A stretch of 39,534 nt of DNA from JBBRCE01 sp038205115 (GCA_038205115.1 JBBRCE010000047.1:1-39534); one strand, 5' to 3'. Positions 8,515 to 17,631 are shown, numbered from the stretch's first letter. Numbers and translations: made by a program. Notes: a model not told the origin generated them from the letters alone.

Positions 8515-8548
8515 GCGGTCGCCAGGCTGCTTGGGCGCAGGCGACCGC
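8515..8548. repeat. Inverted repeat with 9-bp perfect stem
   Basis: GCGGTCGCC (8515-8523) pairs with GGCGACCGC (8540-8548) around a 16-nt loop. It is unrelated in sequence to the CGACGC hairpins. Its function is unknown. Confidence 0.5.
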
Positions 8549-8793
8549 CGGTTAAGTTGTCAAAGAGCTTCAACGGGGATTCGGCTATTTACTGCGGCCA
8601 CGTGTCGGTTCGATTTCGATTCGCCAGCGCACCGGCGAACCTACTTTTGTCTAGCAAACCATCCACGCGACATCTCCTGCCACCAGTCTCATGCAGCCGC
8701 AGACGTTTTGCCGACGGAAAAATCTGGTTCGCAGCGCTTTGCTTAGCAACGCACGCGAATTGACAGATCGTCAACTCGGCCCCTCATCCTCGG

Positions 8794-8823
8794 CCCTTCT
8801 CCCCGGAGTACCGGGGCGAAGGG
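8794..8823. repeat. GC-rich hairpin, probable dispersed intergenic repeat
   Basis: CCCTTC-T-CCCCGG (8794-8806) pairs with CCGGGG-C-GAAGGG (8811-8823) around AGTA, with one T:C mismatch. The surrounding text, CCCTCATCCTCGGCC before and AGGGGCGGAGAGG after, looks like a type of intergenic repeat I associate with planctomycete genomes. That association is from memory and was not searched. Confidence 0.5.
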
Positions 8824-9447
8824 AGGGGCGGAGAGGAGAGCCGTACGCCTGAATGCTGCGAACTCGATTTTTCCTTCGGGTGTTGTGCCTGCCTTTGCAC
8901 GCTGAGTTGTCAGAGCCCTGGGTTGGCCTCAAATCCGTTGTCCCGCGTTGGGCGAAACTCTCGCCCGCGAGATATATGTACATTAGTATACTACAATCCC
9001 CACGAAAAGTCAACGGCGAAAAGGCGGCGTGGCGAAGCAAGTTGCCATCTGCGACCAATCTGCGTCCTCTAGACGTTCTGCCGGCTGAGCTCGCCACTTG
9101 TTCGTTGCTATTGCAGTGATTGGATCAAGAAGGCAATCGAGTTAACGCGGATGAGTGCCGCGATCGTGACGCTGACGCCGATCGCAGGGAAGAAAGCGGA
9201 CGGCGCGGCAAGGAATTTTACTGTTTTTTTGCAGAAAATCCTGTACGCTGGCAGGCGGAAAAGCTTTTGTTCAACAAAATTGCCTTTTGGGCCTCACGGC
9301 GGGTATTCGCTATCGTTGAATCTTTGCGGAGAGAGGCCCACGCGGCGGAGTTCCGCCGCCCGACCTTCGCAAGTGCGGTGCGCTTGTCGGCACTACGACG
9401 CGTGTGATTTAACTGGGAGTTGCGGGCAGAACTCGCAAATTCGTACC

Positions 9448-11148
9448 ATGAAACACTCGTTCCGTAACTTGGCGTTGTTGCTAGCCCTGTTGACCACAGT
9501 GCTGCTGGTTGCCGACGGCGTCTTCGGCAAGCCGTCCAAAAAGAAGAAATTGGCCGACGCGCTGGGAGCTAGTTCGAATCCGCCGGCCGCTGAAAACCAC
9601 GGCCCCACGCCGTCGCTCAGCACGTCACGCGATCCGCTGCCGGTGGCTGCGTTGGTCGATCGGGTCATCGATAGCGCCATCCAAGCGGCTCACGTTCAGC
9701 CGGCTGCAACTGCCAGTGACGCGGAGTTTTTGCGTCGCGCCTCCGTCGATATAACCGGCACGATTCCCAGCCTCGATCGCACGATGGCGTTTTTGGCCGA
9801 TAGCAACCCCGATAAACGCCGGCAGTTGATTGACGAGTTGCTGGCCAGCTCAGCGTATGGCGAGCATTTTGGCAACATTTGGTACGACTTGCTGGTCGTC
9901 CGCAACGACGACAACACTAAAGTCATCTCGCGGACGTTCGAACATTGGCTGGCCGCGGAGTTTAACTCCAATCACGGCTGGGACCGGACCGTCGAATCGA
10001 TGCTGACGGCCGAAGGTCGGGTGGACGAAAATCCGGCCACCGTGTTTACGTTTGCGCATTCCGTAACCAATGCCGCCGCAGGCGAAGTTAAAGTCAAGCC
10101 GCAAGAAATGTTGGGGGCCGTGGCGCAGCGGTTTTTGGGAACGCAAATTCAATGCGCCGAGTGCCACAATCATCCTTTCACCTCGTTTGCGCAGACGGAA
10201 TTTTGGTCGGCGGCCGCATTTTTTGGGCAACTGCAGCTTAAAAATGCTGAGAAGAAGCAGCTCAAAAGCGGCACTACGCCACCGAGTCTGCACGAAAAGT
10301 CGCCCGGCGATGGCTCGATTGAAATTGCCGAGTCCGGCGGCAAGCGGGTCACCACCAAGTTCCCCGGCGGCGACAGCTACAAACCTGAAGGGCAGCGGTT
10401 ACGCACCGCGTTTGCCGATTGGTGTACCAGCAATCAAAAAGAAACGCTGGCCCGCACGTCGGCGAATCGAATGTGGTCGCACTTTTTTGCACGCGGCTTC
10501 GTCAATCCCATCGATGACATCCGGCCCGACAACGAAGCTTCGCACCCCGAGGCGCTCAAGGCTCTGACGGACGAACTGATTGCGGCCGATTTCGATCTCA
10601 AGCACTTGATCCGCTGCATCTGCAACACGCAGGCCTACCAGCGTGCCAGTGATGTTGGCAGCGAGAAAGAACCCGAGAATGCCGAGAAGTTGTTTGCCCG
10701 CATGCCGCTGAAATCGATGAGCGCTCGGACGATGTTGGCGTCACTTGCGGAAGCCACGGGGCATGAGCTACTGAGTGGTGGAAAGAAGGACGGAGCCGGC
10801 GGCAAGAAGAAGCCGGCCTCGCCGCAACAGCGTTTTATCGACGACTTCACCACCTCGGAAGAACCGGACGTGGCAGAGTATAGCCACGGTATTCCGCAAG
10901 TCTTGCAGTTGATGAACAGCGGCTTGATGAGTGCCCAGGCGCCAACGCTTAAAACGTTGACGGCCTCCAGCAAAGATCCGAAAAAAGTGATCGGCGGACT
11001 GTACCTCGCTTGCCTAACGCGACCCGCAACGCCAGCGGAAATGCAAAAAATGACGCAGTTTGTCGCCAAGTCCGCCAATCGAGATCACGCCTACGCGGAC
11101 GTCATGTGGGTGCTGCTCAACAGCGGCGAGTTCGTCCTGAATCATTAA
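9448..11148 (+). CDS. Secreted DUF1549/DUF1553 protein with a CxxCH motif
   Basis: The product is 566 aa from ATG 9448, where a signal peptide begins (MKHSFRNLALLLALLTTVLL, ending near VFG). The DUF1549 part shows EFLRRASVDITGTIPS (93-108) and a haem-type CAECH at 236-240 within QCAECHNHPF. The DUF1553 part follows (about 310-540), with NRMWSHFFARGFVNPIDDIR and ADFDLKHLIRCICNTQAYQR. These domains are abundant in planctomycetes and are usually encoded just upstream of a DUF1501 protein, as here. They are often called planctomycete cytochrome-type proteins; their biochemical role is not established. Many family members are larger and carry extra C-type domains; this is a short form. The open frame extends upstream to 9151, but that part has no family similarity. 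Confidence 0.9.
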   Translation: MKHSFRNLALLLALLTTVLLVADGVFGKPSKKKKLADALGASSNPPAAENHGPTPSLSTSRDPLPVAALVDRVIDSAIQAAHVQPAATASDAEFLRRASVDITGTIPSLDRTMAFLADSNPDKRRQLIDELLASSAYGEHFGNIWYDLLVVRNDDNTKVISRTFEHWLAAEFNSNHGWDRTVESMLTAEGRVDENPATVFTFAHSVTNAAAGEVKVKPQEMLGAVAQRFLGTQIQCAECHNHPFTSFAQTEFWSAAAFFGQLQLKNAEKKQLKSGTTPPSLHEKSPGDGSIEIAESGGKRVTTKFPGGDSYKPEGQRLRTAFADWCTSNQKETLARTSANRMWSHFFARGFVNPIDDIRPDNEASHPEALKALTDELIAADFDLKHLIRCICNTQAYQRASDVGSEKEPENAEKLFARMPLKSMSARTMLASLAEATGHELLSGGKKDGAGGKKKPASPQQRFIDDFTTSEEPDVAEYSHGIPQVLQLMNSGLMSAQAPTLKTLTASSKDPKKVIGGLYLACLTRPATPAEMQKMTQFVAKSANRDHAYADVMWVLLNSGEFVLNH

Positions 11149-11279
11149 ATGTCCGTTCGCAAACCGCGGGCTGCGCAGTCACCAAATTCCATCGTCAAAC
11201 ACGTATTCGAATCGCGTTGCAGCCAGCCGATGGTGCGACGCTTGCCACCCATACCGGCCTCATTCTTGGAGTTGATGTC

Positions 11280-12551
11280 ATGACAGACCTTTCGCTCTCG
11301 CGGCGCGACATGTTGCGGTTGGCTGCTGCCGGCGTTGTGCTCAGTCCGTTGACGGGCTGGTTTGGCCAGATGGCCGCCCAGGGATCGCAGGTCGTCAAGA
11401 GCGGCCGCAAACATAAGAGTTGCATTCTGCTCTATATGAGCGGCGGCGCGAGCCATATCGATACTTTCGATCCCAAGCCGGGCAATGGTCAATTCAAAGC
11501 CATCGGCACTGCGGTTTCCGGCATTCAGGTCAGCGAGCATCTGCCCAAGATCGGCAAGCAAATGCACGACGTGGCCATCATCCGGAGCATGTCGACCAGC
11601 GAGGGCAGCCACGCGCGGGCGAACTACATGTCGCACACCGGCTATCGCGAAGGCGTTGGTGGCGTGATCCATCCGACGATGGGCGCAATGGTGTCGGCCG
11701 CGGTCGGCCAGAAGCATTCTGAATTACCAAACTTCGTCAAAATTCAGACAGGTAGTAAACGCGGCGGCACGCAGAGCCCCGGCTATTTGGGATCCGCCCA
11801 CGCGCCGCTGGTGATCGACGATGCCGCCAAGGGCGTACAAAACATGCGCCCCGACGATTCGCTGACCGCCTTCGACGAGCGAATTAAGTTGTTGGGTTCG
11901 ATGGAACAAGACTTTTACAAGCTCAAGGCCCAACCGAACGCCGAAGCGCATTTAGAAACCTATCGCTCGGCCGTGCGACTCATGCATTCGCCGCAAGCCA
12001 AGGCATTTGATCTGGCTGGCGAACCGGCCAACATGCGCTCGCTGTACGGTAGCGGCCATTTCGGTGAGGCCTGCCTGCTGGCGCGGCGACTGGTCGAAAC
12101 CGGCATTCCCTTTATCGAAATCGATTACGGCAGTTGGGACACGCACAAAGACAATTTTCCCCGCGTAGCCAGCATGAGCGCCGAACTGGATCAAGGTCTG
12201 TCGGCACTACTGATTGACCTCAAAGCCCGGCATATGCTGGACGACACACTGATTGTTTGGATGGGCGACTTTGGCCGCACGCCGGACATCAAAGGCAACG
12301 GCCGTGGCCACTGGCCGAAAGCCTGGTCGACGTTACTATGCGGTGGCGGATTGAAAACCGGTCAGGTGATTGGCCGCACGGACAAGCGCGGCGGCACGGT
12401 CGAAGAACGCAAGGTCGGCATCACCGACTTCTTCGCCACACTTTGCACCTCGCTGCAGATCGATCCCACGCTCGAATTCCACACGCACACCGGCCGGCCG
12501 ATCCGTGCCGTCTCCAAGGGCGGCGAGGCGATCAAAGAGTTGCTGGGCTAA
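11280..12551 (+). CDS. DUF1501 protein, Tat-exported
   Basis: The product is 423 aa from ATG 11280. The N-terminus SLSRRDMLRLAAAGVV is a twin-arginine signal, so export of a folded, probably metal-containing protein is likely. DUF1501 belongs to the alkaline-phosphatase/sulfatase-like superfamily. Supporting segments are LYMSGGASHIDTFDPKPG, MSTSEGSHARANYMSHTGY, EIDYGSWDTHKDNF, VWMGDFGRTPDIKGNGRGHW and THTGRPIRAV, which contain the Asp/His residues that bind metal in this fold. The gene follows the DUF1549/1553 gene by 131 bp, the usual planctomycete pairing. The substrate is unknown. A longer frame reaches back to 11010 and overlaps the upstream gene; I reject it because the twin-arginine signal must be N-terminal. 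Confidence 0.9.
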   Translation: MTDLSLSRRDMLRLAAAGVVLSPLTGWFGQMAAQGSQVVKSGRKHKSCILLYMSGGASHIDTFDPKPGNGQFKAIGTAVSGIQVSEHLPKIGKQMHDVAIIRSMSTSEGSHARANYMSHTGYREGVGGVIHPTMGAMVSAAVGQKHSELPNFVKIQTGSKRGGTQSPGYLGSAHAPLVIDDAAKGVQNMRPDDSLTAFDERIKLLGSMEQDFYKLKAQPNAEAHLETYRSAVRLMHSPQAKAFDLAGEPANMRSLYGSGHFGEACLLARRLVETGIPFIEIDYGSWDTHKDNFPRVASMSAELDQGLSALLIDLKARHMLDDTLIVWMGDFGRTPDIKGNGRGHWPKAWSTLLCGGGLKTGQVIGRTDKRGGTVEERKVGITDFFATLCTSLQIDPTLEFHTHTGRPIRAVSKGGEAIKELLG

Positions 12552-12559
12552 CGGCGAAC

Positions 12560-12578
12560 GCGCGCTGCTCCTGCGCGC
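12560..12578. terminator. Hairpin between convergent genes
   Basis: GCGCGC (12560-12565) and GCGCGC (12573-12578) pair around TGCTCCT, 8 bp past the DUF1501 stop and in the 84-bp gap before the convergent LarA-like gene. There is no T-run on either side, so termination would be weak or assisted. Confidence 0.3.
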
Positions 12579-12635
12579 CACCGCGATCACTACATCCAGC
12601 CCGCTGGCAATCAACTCGTTTTGATACGACTCGTG

Positions 12636-13913
12636 CTAATGCGGCTTGCGGAATTCGAACTCCGGCAAATTGCCCACGGCATCGAATTGCAGCTCGCGCG
12701 GCGAATCCAAAATCGTCAGATCGGCGCGGGCTTGGGCTTCGTTCCAAAACGCGGCGGACGCCTCGACTTCCGCGAGCTTGAGCGTATTGCGAATCCAAAG
12801 CAGGCGGGCGTCGCGCGGCTCGCGCAGGCCAATGGTCGGCAGCGCGTTATCAAGGATTTGCCGATCGGTTTCGAAGTGCAATGGCCACATGGCGGCCGAG
12901 ATATGTCCGCTGGTGAGCCCGTTGATCCAGGTGGCCCGTTGATCGGCGGCACGAATTAAATCGGCCCGGCAGAATTCGGCCATGCCGATGCCGATGGCGT
13001 TGCCGTGCGAAGCGGCGGTCAGGCGGCGGACGGCAATCCTGCGCACGCGCGGCAATTCGTCACCCGTGGCCGCGTGGTCGTTGAACTTGCGGCCCACGAC
13101 GTTGGTGTCCATGCCCGAGCCGCTGATGTTTTTGCCGATTTCGTCGATCAGCAGTAAATCCACCTGCGAAAACGGCAGTCGTGGCATCCACTGCTTGGCC
13201 AGCACGAGCAACTCTTGTTCGCGTGCGATGAATTCGTCGGGGCCGACGGCCAGAATCTTGGCGGTTTGATCGTCGCTGTTTTCGACGATGCCCAGCCCGG
13301 CGACAATGCGGCACTTGCTGAGCACGCGTGCGGCCACGCTGCGAACGATCTGGCCGAAGTCATAGTCGTGAATGGCGCGGTGATAGACTTTGGCGCCTTC
13401 GTGCTTGCCCAGCCCGATCAGCAGCATTTTGGCCAAGCCACTTTGCAGATCGCCGACGAAATCCGTATGTGGCTTGACGCGGCCGCAGACCAAGACGTGA
13501 TCGGCCTGCAGCGCAGTGCGATCGAAGTGCACCGGAAAACCTTCGTCGGTTTGGCAAACGATCATGGTTTCCATCGACGAGCGAATGGGGCAGCCGCAGA
13601 ACTCCTCGGTGATGCCGTACGACTCGATCACTTGGCGTTGCCCGGCGGCGGTGCCACCGCCGTGGCTGCCCATGGCCGGCACGATCAGCGGCCGTGCCTG
13701 CAACCTCTGCAAATGCTGGACAATGGCCCGGGTGATGACCGCAATGTTGGCAATGCCGCGGCTGCCGGCGGTGATGGCCACGGTTTGCCCGGGCAGTATC
13801 GTGTGCTGCAATTGCAACCGAGCGAGTTGCCGCTGGACCTCGCCGGGCACATCGTCCAGCAGAGGTCCGGCGATGCGTTGCCGCAAGCGAAACATTTGCG
13901 GATATGCCGGCAT
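12636..13913 (-). CDS. LarA/DUF2088-family protein (lactate racemase-like)
   Basis: The product is 425 aa. Its body matches the lactate racemase N-terminal (DUF2088) family: GQTVAITAGSRGIANI, IVPAMGSHGGGTAAGQ, VLVCGRVKPHTDF and a segment rich in Lys, Gly and His (GLAKMLLIGLGKHEGAKVYH) in the region where LarA binds its nickel-pincer cofactor. LarA itself racemises lactate, but this family includes enzymes acting on other 2-hydroxy acids and sugars, and the classic PDHTR-type signature is not obvious. Genes for cofactor synthesis (larB, larC, larE) are not nearby. The substrate therefore stays unassigned. It is convergent with the DUF1501 gene and divergent from pntAB; the 206-bp spacer to pntAB holds no gene I can see. 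Confidence 0.75.
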   Translation of the reverse strand: MPAYPQMFRLRQRIAGPLLDDVPGEVQRQLARLQLQHTILPGQTVAITAGSRGIANIAVITRAIVQHLQRLQARPLIVPAMGSHGGGTAAGQRQVIESYGITEEFCGCPIRSSMETMIVCQTDEGFPVHFDRTALQADHVLVCGRVKPHTDFVGDLQSGLAKMLLIGLGKHEGAKVYHRAIHDYDFGQIVRSVAARVLSKCRIVAGLGIVENSDDQTAKILAVGPDEFIAREQELLVLAKQWMPRLPFSQVDLLLIDEIGKNISGSGMDTNVVGRKFNDHAATGDELPRVRRIAVRRLTAASHGNAIGIGMAEFCRADLIRAADQRATWINGLTSGHISAAMWPLHFETDRQILDNALPTIGLREPRDARLLWIRNTLKLAEVEASAAFWNEAQARADLTILDSPRELQFDAVGNLPEFEFRKPH

Positions 13914-14119
13914 GAATTGGGCCGCCGTCAGGGTCGCAGGGGAAAAAGCTGTTGCTCAACCTGCTCGAAATTCTAATCGCTCGGACCGGCAGCGTCGACG
14001 CGCAGCCCGATCTTCGTCCCAGTGGCCGCTCACTTGCGACAGCCCGGCATCGACGTTAGCATTTCGACGGGCAACCGTTTCACATCGTTCGCAGATTCGC
14101 CATACCGCGTCAGGTCATT

Positions 14120-14428
14120 ATGCTCGCTGAAGTTCAATCGCTCAACCAGTTTCTGCAGTTGTACGTGTTTGTTCTGGCCGGTTTCGTGGGCTTTTTGATC
14201 ATCACCAAAGTGCCGGCGCTGCTGCATACGCCGCTAATGTCGGCCACCAACGCGATCTCCGGCATTTCGCTGGTGGGTTCGCTGGTGGCGGCCGGCGCGC
14301 AGCATAGCACGCTGAGCACCGTGCTCGGATTTTTGGCCGTGATCGCCGCCACGATCAACGTGGTGGGCGGATTCATGATCACTGACCGCATGCTGAAAAT
14401 GTTCAAGCGTCAGGAGCCCCGATCATGA
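14120..14428 (+). CDS. pntAB: NAD(P) transhydrogenase subunit alpha, membrane part
   Basis: The product is 102 aa with three hydrophobic helices. It corresponds to the C-terminal membrane piece of the alpha subunit (PntAB, alpha2) in species where alpha is split. Typical stretches are FVLAGFVGFLIITKVPALLH, LMSATNAISGISLVGSL and INVVGGFMITDRMLKMFK. With PntB it forms the proton channel of the transhydrogenase, which couples proton re-entry to hydride transfer from NADH to NADP+. Its stop codon overlaps the pntB start by 4 nt (ATGA, 14425-14428), showing translational coupling. The NAD-binding alpha1 gene (pntAA), normally directly upstream, is missing here. Confidence 0.92.
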   Translation: MLAEVQSLNQFLQLYVFVLAGFVGFLIITKVPALLHTPLMSATNAISGISLVGSLVAAGAQHSTLSTVLGFLAVIAATINVVGGFMITDRMLKMFKRQEPRS

Positions 14429-15906
14429 ATTTTGCGGGACTGCTGGCAGAAGTTCGAAGCGCTCACGAGTTGGCCGGGCAGGCTGTGCCGGAGACCGCGC
14501 GCAATTACTTCATTCAGGTTGCGTATCTCACGTCGTCGGTGTTGTTCATTTTGGGATTGAAGGGATTAACGGCGCCCGACAAAGCCCGCCGCGGCATGCA
14601 ATTGGCGGCCGCCGGAATGCTGGTGGCCATCATCGGCACGCTGGTCGACCAACGGATCATCGGCTTTGCCTGGATCATCATCGGGTTGATTTTGGGCTCC
14701 GGCATTGGCGCGGCGATCTCGATTTGGATGCCGATGACCGCTATTCCGCAGCGGACAGCCATTTCGCACGCCTTTGGCGCGCTGGCGGCCACGCTGGTGG
14801 GCGTGGCGCACTATTACGATGTCACCAACGGTTTCGTCAAAGAGCCCTTGGGCAAAATGGAGATGGGCGCGCTGGGGTTTGAAGTGTTGTTCGGCTCGCT
14901 GACCGTCACCGGCAGTTTGATGGCGTTTGGCAAACTGCAGGGCTTTGTGCCCAGCGCTCCGATCACCTACAAGTTTCAGAACCTGTCGAACATATCGATG
15001 TTCTTTCTAGGCGTGGCGATGCTTTTGGTGCTGGTTGTGGCCGAACCGAATACCGCGTTTCATGCCACGGTGTTCTATTCGATGGTCGTGCTGGGACTGG
15101 CGGTGGGCGTGCTGATTGTGCTGCCGATTGGCGGTGCGGATATGCCGGTGGTGATTTCGCTCTTGAACTCCTACGCAGGCTTGGCCAGTTCGGCCACCGG
15201 TTTTGCGCTGGGCAACAACGTGCTGATCATTGCCGGCGCGCTGGATGGCGCGTCCGGATTTTTGCTTTCGATTTTGATGAGTAAAGCTATGAACCGCTCG
15301 TTTGCTAACGTGCTGTTTGGCGCGTTTGGCGCAGCGCCCACCGGCGGGGCAACCGGCGCTGACCTGACCGGCAAGTCGATGCGGGCCATCTCTGTGGAAG
15401 ATGCGGCCGTGCAGTTGGCTTACGCGCGCAACGTGATTGTGATTCCCGGCTACGGCATGGCCGTGGCGCAGGCGCAACATCAAGTTCGCGAATTGGCCGA
15501 ACTGATCGAACGCCGCGGCGGCGAGGTCAAATACGCCATTCACCCGGTGGCGGGCCGCATGCCTGGCCACATGAACGTACTGCTGGCCGAAGCCAACGTG
15601 CCTTACGACCGGCTGTTCGATATGGAAGATATCAACGACGAGTTCGGGCGGTGCGATGTGGCGTTGGTGATTGGCGCCAACGATGTCGTCAATCCGGCGG
15701 CGCGTAACGATCAGGGTAGCCCAATCTACGGCATGCCGATCCTCAATGCCGATCAAGCCAAGAGCATCATCGTCATGAAGCGCAGCAAAAACACCGGTTT
15801 TGCAGGCATCGAGAACGAACTGTTTTACGATCCCAAATGCACCATCCTCTTTGGTGACGCCAAGGCCTCTTTGACCCAACTGGTCAGCGAAGTCAAAACC
15901 GCGTAG
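14425..15906 (+). CDS. pntB: NAD(P) transhydrogenase subunit beta
   Basis: The product is 493 aa, the expected length. About residues 30-290 contain the membrane helices of domain II. The last 180 residues are the NADP(H)-binding domain III, with VIPGYGMAVAQAQHQVRE, HPVAGRMPGHMNVLLAEAN, DVALVIGANDVVNPAARND and the NADP-binding KRSKNTGFAGIENELFY. It completes the membrane and NADP modules of the proton-translocating transhydrogenase, a main source of NADPH. It is translated from an ATG that overlaps the pntAB stop. An intrinsic terminator follows 19 bp after its stop, so the unit is pntAB-pntB only. Confidence 0.95.
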   Translation: MNFAGLLAEVRSAHELAGQAVPETARNYFIQVAYLTSSVLFILGLKGLTAPDKARRGMQLAAAGMLVAIIGTLVDQRIIGFAWIIIGLILGSGIGAAISIWMPMTAIPQRTAISHAFGALAATLVGVAHYYDVTNGFVKEPLGKMEMGALGFEVLFGSLTVTGSLMAFGKLQGFVPSAPITYKFQNLSNISMFFLGVAMLLVLVVAEPNTAFHATVFYSMVVLGLAVGVLIVLPIGGADMPVVISLLNSYAGLASSATGFALGNNVLIIAGALDGASGFLLSILMSKAMNRSFANVLFGAFGAAPTGGATGADLTGKSMRAISVEDAAVQLAYARNVIVIPGYGMAVAQAQHQVRELAELIERRGGEVKYAIHPVAGRMPGHMNVLLAEANVPYDRLFDMEDINDEFGRCDVALVIGANDVVNPAARNDQGSPIYGMPILNADQAKSIIVMKRSKNTGFAGIENELFYDPKCTILFGDAKASLTQLVSEVKTA

Positions 15907-15925
15907 CGCGCCCGGCGAGTTGGCC

Positions 15926-15954
15926 CAAGCGCTGCCGAGCGCTTGTTTGATTTT
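15926..15954 (+). terminator. Intrinsic terminator of pntAB-pntB
   Basis: CAAGCGCT (15926-15933) and AGCGCTTG (15938-15945) form a perfect 8-bp stem with loop GCCG, followed directly by TTTGATTTT (15946-15954). It begins 19 bp after the pntB stop. Confidence 0.75.
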
Positions 15955-16106
15955 CGCCGACAAAACATCGGCCAACCGCCCCCATTTTTTGATGAAAATC
16001 TCTATGTTTTCTTGGGAATTCCGGATAGGATGAAGGCAACGCGTGCTAAATCCCATCCGTCCGCCATTCGTGCGATGAGCCCGTCATTTTCGTGAGAATT
16101 CGTTCG

Positions 16107-17072
16107 ATGACTCGATATAGTCGCCGCAAAACGTTTGCAGGTTTTACGTTAATCGAATTACTGGTGGTGATTACCATCATTGGCATTTTGGTTTCGCTCA
16201 CGATGCCGGCGATTCAGAGCGCGCGCGAGGCGATGCGGCGGACCAGTTGTGCCAACAATCTCCGGCAGATCATGTTCGGCATTGATCAGTACTCGGAACA
16301 TCAAGAGTATTATCCAGCGGGACGAGTGGGCTGCGATGGCATTACCGTGGGCGTTTGCGCCGGCGTGGCTGATGCCAAGCGCATCGGTTCGTCGGGATTT
16401 GTCGAGATTCTGCCGTACATGGATAGTCAAGGCTTGTATAGGACGTTTGATTTTACGGATGGACCTTGGACGGCTGGGGCCTCGTCCTGGATTGCTAAGA
16501 ACGCTAACGCGATTTCGGCCCGACCGGCGTTTTACGTCTGCCCCACGGATTCCGCCAAGCCATTCACAATTTTGGACACAAATGAAACCACGACCGGCGC
16601 GACCGTCAAGGCAGCCACGGGCAGCTACGCTCTGTGCATGGGATCCCACGGTCCCAGCTACGGCATCGCTAGCGTTACGGTCAAACTCGACAATAACGGC
16701 ATGTTCTATTATGTGACTCGTCAGCAACCGGCGCATGTCTACGACGGACTCACGAACACGATTTTCGTCGGCGAAACCTCCAATGGGGACGCGATCGAAA
16801 GTTTGAATCGCTGGAGCGTGGGCATTCGGCATTTGGACAGCTTGCGCTCAACCGATAATCCACTGAATTGCAAGGTCGGCCAAGGCGTCCCGCTGGATCT
16901 CTACGGCTACAAAACGCTTGGCGCCTTCGCCAGCCGGCACAAGCAGGGCGGAAACTTTGCCTTCGGCGACAGCCACGTGGTGTTTATCCACGATGAGATC
17001 GACACCGCCGTGTATCAGGCAATCTCGACCCGCGCCGGTCGCGAAGTCGTTAGCCCCGAACAGCTCCAATAA
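16107..17072 (+). CDS. DUF1559 protein with type IV pilin-like N-terminus
   Basis: The product is 321 aa. It starts with a prepilin cleavage/methylation motif: KTFAGFTLIELLVVITIIG, with cleavage expected between Gly and Phe and Glu at +5. The next segment, PAIQSAREAMRRTSCANNLR, is the standard DUF1559 continuation, and the C-terminal FASRHKQGGNFAFGDSHVVF corresponds to the family's H-x9-DG region, here with GDS instead of ADGS. These proteins are greatly amplified in planctomycetes, probably as exported surface pseudopilins; the individual role is unknown. ATG 16107 is preferred over GTG 16092 because GTGAGAA (16092-16098) then serves as ribosome site 8 bp before it. The downstream carboxypeptidase-regulatory-like gene is the usual partner. 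Confidence 0.9.
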   Translation: MTRYSRRKTFAGFTLIELLVVITIIGILVSLTMPAIQSAREAMRRTSCANNLRQIMFGIDQYSEHQEYYPAGRVGCDGITVGVCAGVADAKRIGSSGFVEILPYMDSQGLYRTFDFTDGPWTAGASSWIAKNANAISARPAFYVCPTDSAKPFTILDTNETTTGATVKAATGSYALCMGSHGPSYGIASVTVKLDNNGMFYYVTRQQPAHVYDGLTNTIFVGETSNGDAIESLNRWSVGIRHLDSLRSTDNPLNCKVGQGVPLDLYGYKTLGAFASRHKQGGNFAFGDSHVVFIHDEIDTAVYQAISTRAGREVVSPEQLQ

Positions 17073-17136
17073 ATTGCGGGCTGTTGTTGATTCGTCAGAA
17101 CGTTACGATCACTCATCTGTTGTCTGAGATTGCTTC

Positions 17137-17631
17137 ATGCCGTACGCTCGTTCGTTACTGTTTGGATTATTGGTGGTTCTGGCGCTGGCGTTGACGTACG
17201 CACTGGGTGGATTTGGCGATGGCCGACCCAAACTCGTGCCGGTTTCCGGTGTGGTGCTAATCGATGGCAAGCCGCTCACGTCCGGAAATGTGATCGTTTT
17301 TCCGAATCACAATCGGCAAGCGAGCGGCCCGATTGGCAGTGATGGGCGATTCACGCTCACCACCTACGAGCCCAACGATGGCTGCATCCTCGGCAAGCAC
17401 CCGGCAACCGTCAATGCGCTGCATGTGATCAGCGGCAACACCCAAGAATGGCTGGCGCCGTCGAAATACCGCGATGTCGCAACATCCGGGCTCACCGTCG
17501 ATATCACCGGCGCCACCGACAATCTCAAGATTGAAATCACCTGGAGCGGCGGTAAGCCATTTAAGGAAAACGGTGCGGGCGATGGTACGCCGCGGAAAGA
17601 AATCAAAGCGACAAACGCCAATCAACTCTGA
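17137..17631 (+). CDS. Small exported protein with carboxypeptidase-regulatory-like fold
   Basis: The product is 164 aa. An N-terminal hydrophobic helix (SLLFGLLVVLALALTYALGG) acts as signal or anchor. The remainder is a single beta-sandwich of the type VSGVVLIDGKPLTSGNVIVF, then GSDGRFTLTTYEPNDGCILG and SKYRDVATSGLTVDI. This pattern (xVxGxVxxDGKPL, then SDGxFxLTTYxxxDG) is very common in planctomycete proteins encoded after DUF1559 genes, usually as lipoproteins. This one has no lipobox Cys. It lies 64 bp after the DUF1559 gene on the same strand, so the two are probably cotranscribed. Its function is unknown; a structural role at the cell surface is only a guess. Confidence 0.8.
   Translation: MPYARSLLFGLLVVLALALTYALGGFGDGRPKLVPVSGVVLIDGKPLTSGNVIVFPNHNRQASGPIGSDGRFTLTTYEPNDGCILGKHPATVNALHVISGNTQEWLAPSKYRDVATSGLTVDITGATDNLKIEITWSGGKPFKENGAGDGTPRKEIKATNANQL

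Larger units (their letters stand above)
7986..9447. other. Gene-free region of 1.46 kb with hairpin repeats
   Basis: No reading frame here has recognisable protein features; open frames such as 8112-8555 have Cys/Arg/Ser-rich, unstructured products. Four short hairpins are listed separately. An AT-rich patch at 8971-8998 contains the palindrome TAGTATACTA. Just before it, GGGCGA (8950-8955) pairs with TCGCCC (8961-8966). The last part upstream of the DUF1549 gene shows no clear promoter. No tRNA cloverleaf was seen. Confidence 0.6.

Noticed and set aside
8112..8555. 147-codon frame in the gene-free interval
   Set aside because: Product is Arg/Ser/Cys-rich and crosses two hairpin repeats; no ribosome site or family feature.
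8971..8998. AT-rich TATATGTACATTAGTATACTA patch as a promoter or origin
   Set aside because: The palindrome TAGTATACTA is real, but there is no matched -35, no DnaA-box cluster and no gene start nearby.
14120..15906. pntAB-pntB read as one broken fusion
   Set aside because: Both proteins are full length for the split form, and the 4-nt overlap is a normal coupled junction.
15007..16056. 349-codon minus-strand frame opposite pntB
   Set aside because: His/Arg/Gln-rich antisense product; pntB is certain.
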